From a virus: a stretch of DNA of 26,428 bases. The position numbers were made by a program, and so were the translations under genes. Shown one piece after another: positions 6,950-13,447 of the stretch. Below the pieces are notes generated by a model. The model had not been told where the DNA came from. It made no database searches and worked only from the letters and a program-made list of their open reading frames with translations. The stretch spans positions 1 through 26,428 of IMG/VR virus record IMGVR_UViG_3300042484_003072. One strand, given 5' to 3'. How positions within the stretch are numbered: position 1 is the stretch's first letter; every line of letters begins with the position of its first letter.

Positions 6950-7852
6950 ATGGCTTGGTGGGATAAAATCACAAAACCTTTTGAAGACGCATACGACGCA
7001 ACTAAAGATGCTGCTGAAGCAGCAGCAAGAGAAACTGAAAGATTAGCTAGAGAAGCAGCTGAAGCAACTCAAAGAGCAGCTGAAGAAGCAGCACGAATTG
7101 CTGCAGAACAAGCAGCTGAAGCTCAACGTATAGCTGAAGCCGCAGCACGTGAAACCCAAAGATTAGCTGAAGAAGCTGCTAGAAAAGCAGAAGAAGCAGC
7201 AGCAGAGGCCGCAAAAATAGCAACAGATACTTATAACTACGCTAAACATTTAGAAAATGATGTTGAAGCTAGAACAATTAGCATCGCAGCAACAGTAGCT
7301 AGTACTACAACAGAATTAGCAAATGCTGGATTAGATGTAACTTCAGATGAATTTAAAATATTATCAGCAGAAGTTGAAAAACGAGTAATGGAAGGTATTG
7401 ATGTAGTTGATGATTATGCTTGGGCTGCTTATGCTTGGTTAGATGAAAATGCATGTAGATTAGGATTAACAGCTGCTATCTCAATGGGATGTGTTGCTGC
7501 ATTTACTCCAGCCCAACCAGCAGGAGCTGCAACTTCAACTACATTGTCATTTATGGCAACCCCAGTTTTATACATTGCGGATATGGCGGCTAAAATGGCA
7601 GTATCAACTGCAATGGGAGAAATAGTAGCAACTGGATTTTTAGCAATACCTGGTGTTGGTGGAAGTGTTGATGCTCAATTATTAAAAAATGTAATTTCAA
7701 ATTGTATTTACTATAGCTTAGATTCAGCTGCATTGTGGGCTACTCCAGCAGGAGTTGGTATCGCAATCGGAGCTGCAGTAGCACCAGTTGTTGCAACTTT
7801 AGTATGTACTAGAACTTGTCCTGACGGATTTAGCAAAGCATTAGTTGCTTAA
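6950..7852 (+). CDS. Ala/Glu coiled-coil protein with hydrophobic C-terminal half
   Basis: 300 residues. After an aromatic start (MAWWDKITKPF), residues 12-92 form a long Ala/Glu/Arg helix with repeated AARET-Q/E-RLA units 40 residues apart, a strong coiled-coil candidate. Residues 93-165 are helical. Residues 165-295 are hydrophobic, Ala/Gly-rich and contain several cysteines (NACRLG, MGCVAA, SNCIYY, LVCTRTC), suggesting membrane insertion. There is no signal peptide. The layout (coiled coil plus inserting region) resembles pore formers, tape-like or membrane-fusion proteins. It lies between endolysin and an outer-membrane barrel candidate, so a lysis or injection role is plausible, but no family is recognised. 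Confidence 0.7.
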   Translation: MAWWDKITKPFEDAYDATKDAAEAAARETERLAREAAEATQRAAEEAARIAAEQAAEAQRIAEAAARETQRLAEEAARKAEEAAAEAAKIATDTYNYAKHLENDVEARTISIAATVASTTTELANAGLDVTSDEFKILSAEVEKRVMEGIDVVDDYAWAAYAWLDENACRLGLTAAISMGCVAAFTPAQPAGAATSTTLSFMATPVLYIADMAAKMAVSTAMGEIVATGFLAIPGVGGSVDAQLLKNVISNCIYYSLDSAALWATPAGVGIAIGAAVAPVVATLVCTRTCPDGFSKALVA

Positions 7853-7855
7853 TAA

Positions 7856-9385
7856 GTGAAGTATGTATTTGTATTCTTACTTTTAACTGTTTCATTTTTA
7901 AGTAAGGCACAAATACTTACCAACGCATATTTTGACCCCTGTTCGAAACAAATGGTATTCTATGATGTTCCGATCGGGGGTTCTGTGTTGATTGTATATC
8001 GTAGTTCTGCTCGTTCATTTTCATATGCTGAAGCCGCCAAAGGTGAGGTACAATTATGGGTAAATGAGCAAATGAAAGCTTATGTTTGTAAAGCTCAAGA
8101 AGTAGTTCAGCAAACCCAAACCCAAACAATATCTAACACAATTTCAGCAGTAGTAGCTCAAGCAGCAGCCCAAGTTGCGGCACAAACTGCTGCTCAAACC
8201 GCAGCTCAAACAGCAGCACAGACGGCAGCATCAACAGCTGCTAGTACCGCAGCATCTACTGCGGCTTCAACTGCAGCTAGTACTGCGGCTTCAACAGCTG
8301 CATCTACAGCTTCAGGTACTGCTGCTAATACTGCTGCTGGTGCCGCTGCTAGTACAGCATCAAGTACAGCTTCAAATACAGCATCAAGTAGTGCATCATC
8401 AAGTGCATCATCTACAGCGAGTTCAAGCGCATCATCAGCGGGTAGTTCAGCACCAAGTGGTGGAAGCGCCCCAAGTGGTGGAGGTGGAAATGCTGGTGGG
8501 GGAGGCGGTGGATCTTCAGGTGGGGCTAAAGCTGAAGCTAAAGCAGAGGCTAAATCTGAAGCAAAATCCGAAGCTAAATCTGAAAGTAAAAGCGAATCTA
8601 AATCCGAATCAAAAGAAGAAAGCAAATCAGAGTCTAAATCTGAAAGTAAAGAAGAAAAGAAAGATGATGCTAAAGGGGAAGGAAAAAAAGACGAAAAGAA
8701 ATCCGATAGTAAAAAAGACGAAAAGAAAGCTAAAACAGTAAATACAACAAACCCACTAGTAGTTCAAGGAGATTTAGCAGCAATGCAAAATGCAGATAAT
8801 ACATTTACCCCAGTATTAGGCATATCAGCATCAAAATCTTCATTAATGGGTAATGAATCCTGGGGTGCTACTTCGATGATACATTTAAATTTTAAACAAT
8901 TAGCATTAACAGGTAAATATACTAAAATGTATACTACAAATGGTGCTGTTAGTCATGTTCGAAACTATTCATTAACATATGCAACTACATTTACAGATCA
9001 TTTAACATTTGGGGGTTATACTTACATTAAATTATTAGGTAAAAAAGGTGTTACTGGTTATAACGTATCATTAATTGCTGGATTTTTAGGTTCAGGAGAT
9101 CAAATGTATGGGCCTTCATTAACTGGGTTTTATATGAGACCATTAGAAACAAAAACTAAAGTAAAATTTACACCTGAAGTGTTTTTACTTTATTCTCCAA
9201 CATCTTATATTACGAGTGACCCAATAATGAAAATAAATAAAAATTTTAATGTTATGTTAGGTAATTCATTTGATATACCATTAACTAAACGTTTTAGAGT
9301 AAACTTTAATATTAAATCAAATCTATCATCTGATTTGACTCCTCCAACTTTCTTTTTTACATTGGGTTCAAAACTCAATTTATAA
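7856..9385 (+). CDS. Exported barrel protein with long low-complexity Thr/Ala/Ser and Lys/Glu linker
   Basis: 509 residues starting at GTG, 3 bases after the upstream stop; no in-frame ATG gives the signal peptide (1-19, FLSKAQ). Residues 20-88 are a small domain with two cysteines. Residues 100-165 are TAAQ/TAAS tetrads, 166-200 Ser/Ala, 200-223 Gly/Ser, and 224-292 KAEA/KSES tetrads turning Lys/Asp-rich. Residues 300-509 have alternating amphipathic strands and end LGSKLNL, fitting an outer-membrane beta-barrel. The linker could span the periplasm (the charged helical part crossing or binding peptidoglycan) or be surface-exposed and O-glycosylated. Thr/Ser density makes it a possible substrate of the downstream glycosyltransferases. 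Function is unknown. Confidence 0.72.
   Translation: MKYVFVFLLLTVSFLSKAQILTNAYFDPCSKQMVFYDVPIGGSVLIVYRSSARSFSYAEAAKGEVQLWVNEQMKAYVCKAQEVVQQTQTQTISNTISAVVAQAAAQVAAQTAAQTAAQTAAQTAASTAASTAASTAASTAASTAASTAASTASGTAANTAAGAAASTASSTASNTASSSASSSASSTASSSASSAGSSAPSGGSAPSGGGGNAGGGGGGSSGGAKAEAKAEAKSEAKSEAKSESKSESKSESKEESKSESKSESKEEKKDDAKGEGKKDEKKSDSKKDEKKAKTVNTTNPLVVQGDLAAMQNADNTFTPVLGISASKSSLMGNESWGATSMIHLNFKQLALTGKYTKMYTTNGAVSHVRNYSLTYATTFTDHLTFGGYTYIKLLGKKGVTGYNVSLIAGFLGSGDQMYGPSLTGFYMRPLETKTKVKFTPEVFLLYSPTSYITSDPIMKINKNFNVMLGNSFDIPLTKRFRVNFNIKSNLSSDLTPPTFFFTLGSKLNL
8260..8720 (+). repeat. Tetrapeptide repeat tract inside the barrel protein
   Basis: The coding tract carries runs of 12-base units encoding T-A-A-S, then S-rich units, then K-x-E-x units. 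Codons vary between units (ACA/ACT/ACC for Thr; GCA/GCT/GCG for Ala; AGT/TCA/TCT for Ser), so the repeat is much stricter at protein than at DNA level. Boundaries are approximate; TAAQ units begin further upstream, near 8186. Confidence 0.8.
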
Positions 9386-9386
9386 A

Positions 9387-9983
9387 ATGGTTCCTTGTCT
9401 TTATTCTCAACCTAATGCTTTCTCCAAAGAACTTTGTGAGCAATTTATTAATTCATTTGAACAGTCTCAACTTAAAAAAGATTGTGACTCTAGACTAGAT
9501 GATGGAACTATCCATAAAAAATCTACAGATATATACTTTCAAAATACAATTCAATCAGAGTGGTACATTAATGAAAAGGAATTATGGTTTCCTTTAATGG
9601 AAGAATTAAATCAAATTTTAAATAAAAAATTAAATGAGTATTATGATTTATACCCTGAATTAAATGGGTTACCTCCTATTGAAACAAGAAAATTCAACAT
9701 GCAAAAATACAATCCAGGAGAGGGGTTTGCTAGATGGCATTTTGAAAACAATAATGGACTTCAAAGAATATTAGTTTGGATGATTTATCTAAATGATGTT
9801 AATGATGGGGGTACTGAATTTAAATACCAAAACCATTTAGAAAAAGCAGAACAAGGTAAATTATTAATTTGGCCAGCTGAATGGATATTTACTCATAAAG
9901 GCCAAATAAGCAATACAACAACTAAATATATCTTAACAGGATGGTTTGAGAGTGATATGTTTTTAGATATTTATAACAAATAA
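9387..9983 (+). CDS. 2-oxoglutarate/Fe(II) oxygenase, prolyl-4-hydroxylase-like
   Basis: 198 residues with the double-stranded beta-helix of P4H-type oxygenases: YNPGEGFARWHFEN, WMIYLNDVNDGGTEF, GKLLIWPAEWIFTHKG and KYILTGWFE. Iron ligands are His118, Glu120 (H-x-E rather than the usual H-x-D) and His170. Lys180, ten residues after the distal His, would bind 2-oxoglutarate. Family members hydroxylate prolyl or other side chains. It begins 1 base after the barrel-protein stop, so it is probably co-expressed with the exported module, and could modify those proteins. The H-x-E change is tolerated in some members but could alter activity. Confidence 0.85.
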   Translation: MVPCLYSQPNAFSKELCEQFINSFEQSQLKKDCDSRLDDGTIHKKSTDIYFQNTIQSEWYINEKELWFPLMEELNQILNKKLNEYYDLYPELNGLPPIETRKFNMQKYNPGEGFARWHFENNNGLQRILVWMIYLNDVNDGGTEFKYQNHLEKAEQGKLLIWPAEWIFTHKGQISNTTTKYILTGWFESDMFLDIYNK

Positions 9984-9987
9984 TAAT

Positions 9988-10284
9988 ATGGAAGACCAAA
10001 ATCAACAAAACCCAGAAGACGTAGTAGCATTTGATGTGCCTATGTTTATTCGTTTACTCGAATTTGCTCGTGAAGACGCAACTAATGACGAAGCATTACA
10101 TCAAGCAACAGATAAAATTATTGAATTATGTCAAGATGGTCAAGTTTTAACTATGGATCAATACGATGAAATCGTAGCTGGAAACACTAAAACAGACACT
10201 TCAGGAATGAATGCAGTAGACGATAAAATAGAACCAATGAATGAAATTGAATATCGTTGGAATAAAATTGCAGGTATAAAATAA
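9988..10284 (+). CDS. Small acidic protein, unknown function
   Basis: 98 residues, acidic and probably helical. The N-terminal part (FDVPMFIRLLEFAREDA, DEALHQATDKIIELCQDG) looks like a small helical bundle. The end (EYRWNKIAGIK) resembles short tails seen in marine phage structural and accessory proteins. There is no signal peptide or catalytic motif. It follows the oxygenase by 4 bases and precedes another acidic unknown by 7, so it belongs to the same transcript. Function is not recognised. Confidence 0.7.
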   Translation: MEDQNQQNPEDVVAFDVPMFIRLLEFAREDATNDEALHQATDKIIELCQDGQVLTMDQYDEIVAGNTKTDTSGMNAVDDKIEPMNEIEYRWNKIAGIK

Positions 10285-10291
10285 AAATAAA

Positions 10292-10867
10292 ATGAAAAAT
10301 AATTTAACAGAAGCACGTTTTCAATTTTTAGCAGGTGTAATTAATGAAAACGAATTTAAGCAATTAAACGAAATAGAAGATATAACATCAAAACTTGAAG
10401 CTGCTGGTTTGGATTTTAGTGATGGAATATTAGGAGGTGTTGGTTCTGGTGGAGGTGGTTATTACGATCCTGCATCAGATAAAATCAGTGGATTTAATTT
10501 AGATAAATTTGATGAAAATGAATTTAATAAATGGTATGATGGATTCGATAAAGATAGTTTTAATTCATTTACTTATGAAAAAGAATTTTCTGAGGATAAT
10601 GAAGATGGAATCGATTATGATTCTTTATCTGATTTGAAACCAGGCATATATAGCATGACTGAGGAGAATGGATGTGCTGAAGTAAGCAGTAATGGAGATA
10701 TTACATTATATGCAAATCCAATGCTTTCTGATGAAGAATTTAATGAGTTTAAACCTATTTTTTCATTAAACAGTGATGGGAGTGTAAAACCAGAAATGAG
10801 TAAAGAAGAAGTAAAAAATAAATTACAACAAAATCTTCAAAAACGAGGTGCTTGGGGTATAGTATAA
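10292..10867 (+). CDS. Acidic protein, unknown function
   Basis: 191 residues, rich in Asp, Glu, Gly and Asn. The start (LTEARFQFLAGVINENEFKQL) resembles an N-terminal segment found in many marine phage proteins. A Gly-rich turn (about 48-57) is followed by repeated DEFNKW/DKFDEN-like segments, and the rest is probably beta-rich (PGIYSMTEENGCAEVSSNG). No catalytic site is visible. The start follows AAAATAAA. It is the last gene before a strong hairpin, so it likely ends the upstream transcription unit. Confidence 0.7.
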   Translation: MKNNLTEARFQFLAGVINENEFKQLNEIEDITSKLEAAGLDFSDGILGGVGSGGGGYYDPASDKISGFNLDKFDENEFNKWYDGFDKDSFNSFTYEKEFSEDNEDGIDYDSLSDLKPGIYSMTEENGCAEVSSNGDITLYANPMLSDEEFNEFKPIFSLNSDGSVKPEMSKEEVKNKLQQNLQKRGAWGIV

Positions 10868-10890
10868 TACCGAATAAAATATTAAATAAT

Positions 10891-10917
10891 GGAAGGACTT
10901 GTCAATCAAGTCTTTCC
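10891..10917 (+). terminator. Strong hairpin between modules (terminator-like)
   Basis: An 11-bp stem, GGAAGGACTTG with CAAGTCTTTCC (one G-T pair), closes a 5-base TCAAT loop. It lies 24 bases after the stop of the acidic gene and 37 before folE, at a boundary between functional modules. The following TAATTAAATT is AT-rich without a clean T-run, so it could be a weak terminator or an RNA-processing site. A mini-ORF (10889-10924, 11 codons) overlaps it exactly. Confidence 0.55.
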
Positions 10918-10953
10918 TAATTAAATTCAAGTTATAAATTTAAACAATAAGTT

Positions 10954-11664
10954 ATGTGCGAAATTAGCAATTTAGAAATTACCAATTCAGGTAATGCAAA
11001 TGGTATCTCACTCCATTTACAACAAATCATTGAAACCGAAGGTAAAGAGCGCTCTCTAACCGTAGAAGAAAAACAAACCATTATTGATAATGCAACTGTT
11101 GCATATGGTAATTTCTTAGACGCATTAGGTGTTGATTGGAAAAACGATCCAAATTCATCAAACACTCCAAAACGTGTTGCTAAAGCATACGTTAATGATT
11201 TATGGAGAGGTCGTTATGAAGTATTAGGTGATGTTACAGCATTCCCATCAGATGGTTATACAGGTATTGTATTAGAACGTGATATCCCAGTAGTATCAAT
11301 GTGTTCTCACCACCATCAAACAATTTTAGGTAAATGTCATATTGCATATGTACCTGGTCCTCAAACTAAAGTAATCGGTTTATCTAAATTAAATCGTGTA
11401 GTTGAACATTTCTCACGTAGAGGTGCTATTCAAGAACAATTAACTATGGCTATTCATAATGCTATGGATAAATTAATTGAAGGTAATGAAGGTATTATGG
11501 TAATGTTGCATGCAACACACAATTGTGTATCATGCCGTGGAGTTAAGCATATGGGTGCTAGTATGATGACATCAGAAGTATCAGGTGTATTTGCTGATCA
11601 CGCTAAAACAGCTAAACAAGAAGTATTAGAAATGTTAAAATTTAACCTACAAGCATATATTTAA
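10954..11664 (+). CDS. folE: GTP cyclohydrolase I
   Basis: 236 residues; makes dihydroneopterin triphosphate from GTP, the first step of folate (and of 7-deazaguanine) synthesis. Zinc and catalytic residues are visible: Cys117, His119 and His120 in MCSHHHQT, and His189 and Cys191 in THNCVSCRG. The family signature GLSKLNRVVEHFSRR (142-156) is intact, as is TPKRVAKA (71-78) near the start of the core. The N-terminal 35 residues are an extension. It is followed 6 bases later by mazG; both starts share the AATAAGTT context. Phages carry folE either for nucleotide synthesis or for modified guanines; no other deazaguanine gene is in the window, so the purpose is open. Confidence 0.93.
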   Translation: MCEISNLEITNSGNANGISLHLQQIIETEGKERSLTVEEKQTIIDNATVAYGNFLDALGVDWKNDPNSSNTPKRVAKAYVNDLWRGRYEVLGDVTAFPSDGYTGIVLERDIPVVSMCSHHHQTILGKCHIAYVPGPQTKVIGLSKLNRVVEHFSRRGAIQEQLTMAIHNAMDKLIEGNEGIMVMLHATHNCVSCRGVKHMGASMMTSEVSGVFADHAKTAKQEVLEMLKFNLQAYI

Positions 11665-11670
11665 TAAGTT

Positions 11671-12219
11671 ATGGAACAAGAATTAGAAAATTGGAAAGAG
11701 CAAATTATCAAACAAGAAGTTGATAAAGATCGATTATACTTCGTATCCGAAGTAGAGGAATTTAACCAATTATTTGGTAAATTGAATAATAAAATACCTA
11801 CAATTCCTGAAAAAATGGAACGTGATTTTATTTATAACTTTATTCAGGAAGAATTAGATGAATATAAACATGCGGCTGATGAAGGAGATATTGTTGAAGT
11901 ATTAGATGCTTTCTGTGATATTATGTACGTATTATCAGCAGGTATTATGGCATTTGGTTTAAAAGATAAATTTTTAGCTGCATACAACGAAGTACAACAA
12001 TCTAATTTATCTAAATCATGTGCTACCGAGGAAGAAGCTGATGCAACTGCTAAGTTTAGAACTGCTGCATCGCAACGCCCCTGTCATTTTGAAAAACGTG
12101 GTAATAAATTTGTAGTTTACCGCTCAGAAGACCGTAAAGTACAAAAATCATTATCATATTTTGCCCCTAATTTAAGACAATTTTTTACCGAAGAAGAATT
12201 AAAAAATGCAAAACATTAG
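11671..12219 (+). CDS. MazG-like nucleotide pyrophosphohydrolase
   Basis: 182 residues of the all-alpha NTP pyrophosphatase group. The metal-binding motif is present as Glu60, Glu61, Glu64 (QEELDEY) and Glu76, Asp79, Asp83 (VEVLDAFCDIMYV). The segment FLAAYNEVQQSNLSK (101-115) is typical of phage and HisE/MazG-like members. The C-terminal part (about 130-182) is an extra domain with SEDRKVQKSLSYF. Such enzymes hydrolyse (d)NTPs to monophosphates, cleaning or tuning the nucleotide pool. It overlaps the double oxygenase gene by 14 bases, so it leads into the glycosylation run. Confidence 0.85.
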   Translation: MEQELENWKEQIIKQEVDKDRLYFVSEVEEFNQLFGKLNNKIPTIPEKMERDFIYNFIQEELDEYKHAADEGDIVEVLDAFCDIMYVLSAGIMAFGLKDKFLAAYNEVQQSNLSKSCATEEEADATAKFRTAASQRPCHFEKRGNKFVVYRSEDRKVQKSLSYFAPNLRQFFTEEELKNAKH

Positions 12220-13447
12220 AAATTACATCGAAAATAATCAGGGACTAGAAATATTTACTATTCCTAATTTTTTAAATGATGATGAATGTGATTATTTATG
12301 TAATCATATTGAAATTAATAATACTCGTTCTACTGTAGCTGGATCTGGATTAAAAAAATCAACATATGATAATGGACGCACAAGTAACACATCAGTAATT
12401 CCTGATAATGATCCTAAATTCCAATCTATTAATAATAAAATGTATGAGGAATTAGGAATTGCAAGTGAGTATTCAGAACCTACTCAAGGTCAAATTTATC
12501 AGGAAGGTCAATATTTTAATTACCATAATGATTATTTTGATGGGGATGGTTATACTAATCATTGTTTAGCTAGTGGGCAACGAACATGGACTTTTATGAT
12601 TTATTTAAATGATGTAGAAGAAGGAGGTGAAACTGACTTTCCACGTATAAATCAAAGAATAGCACCTCAAAAAGGAACCGCTGTTGTTTGGAAAAATTCA
12701 AATGGAACCGGAAGTGAAAACCCAGCCGGTCATCATTCGGGTTTAGCTGTCGTGAAAGGAAAGAAAATGATTATTACTAAATGGTTTAGAGAAAATATGT
12801 ATAATTCCATCGAAGACGAAAGATTAGCAACAGAATATCATAATAAAAATAAAAAACGTAATTTTAATTCTCCAAGTGAATTACCAAAATTAAGTCCTTT
12901 AGGGTTTAAAGTAGTAAAAGTCCCAGAAAATACATGGAGATTAGTAAAAGAAGCATACAATTTATTACAATCAGTTAAAACAGTAGAAAGTTGGAATGGA
13001 ATTACTGATTTTATTCATGATAATGATGGAAAAGCACCTGTTGAAATTTTTAACATGGATCATTGTTTTAGAATTAAAGAAATTATTTTAGAAGAATTAA
13101 AACCACTTCATCAAGAATTCGCCCAAGGACGTTCAATAGAACCTTTTTGTATTTATGGTATTAGATCTTATATGAGAGGAGCTATACTAGAAAATCATAC
13201 AGATAGACCCCAAACACATCATGTTTCTTCTATTATTGTAGTTGATAAACAAGTAGATAAAGATTGGGCATTAGATTTTCAAGATCATGATGGTGAATGG
13301 CATAAAATATATGCTGAACCTGGGGATTTGATTTTATATGAATCAGCAATTTGTAAACATGGTAGAATAGAACCATTTGATGGTGAGTTCTATAGAAATA
13401 TGTTTATACATTATAAATTATCAGATTATACTTATACAGGGCAATAA
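12206..13447 (+). CDS. Tandem 2-oxoglutarate/Fe(II) oxygenase (P4H-like plus second domain)
   Basis: 413 residues with two oxygenase domains. The first (about 10-200) is a clear prolyl-4-hydroxylase type: YHNDYFDG gives His107 and Asp109, His177 and Lys187 follow in GHHSGLAVVKGKKMIITKWF, and FMIYLNDVEEGGETDF is the core strand pair. The second (about 225-410) has His331-Thr-Asp333, WALDFQDHDGEW, GDLILYES and distal His385 in CKHGR. Both active sites look complete. It could hydroxylate proline and a second position or substrate. It overlaps mazG and ends directly before the three-domain glycosyltransferase, so hydroxylation and glycosylation are probably coupled. Confidence 0.88.
   Translation: MQNIRNYIENNQGLEIFTIPNFLNDDECDYLCNHIEINNTRSTVAGSGLKKSTYDNGRTSNTSVIPDNDPKFQSINNKMYEELGIASEYSEPTQGQIYQEGQYFNYHNDYFDGDGYTNHCLASGQRTWTFMIYLNDVEEGGETDFPRINQRIAPQKGTAVVWKNSNGTGSENPAGHHSGLAVVKGKKMIITKWFRENMYNSIEDERLATEYHNKNKKRNFNSPSELPKLSPLGFKVVKVPENTWRLVKEAYNLLQSVKTVESWNGITDFIHDNDGKAPVEIFNMDHCFRIKEIILEELKPLHQEFAQGRSIEPFCIYGIRSYMRGAILENHTDRPQTHHVSSIIVVDKQVDKDWALDFQDHDGEWHKIYAEPGDLILYESAICKHGRIEPFDGEFYRNMFIHYKLSDYTYTGQ

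Noticed and set aside
8186-8720. Possible CRISPR or tandem DNA repeat array
   Set aside because: There are no spacer-repeat units; the repetition is at protein level with varied codons.
8175-8741. Long + and - strand ORFs overlapping the repeat tract of the barrel protein
   Set aside because: They are other-frame readings of repeated codons, giving Gln/Leu/Val- or Ala/Asp-rich strings with no signal or domain; the frame with the signal peptide and barrel is the real one.
10954-11664. Evidence for a 7-deazaguanine DNA modification system
   Set aside because: Only folE is present; no queC, queD, queE or transglycosylase gene is in the window.
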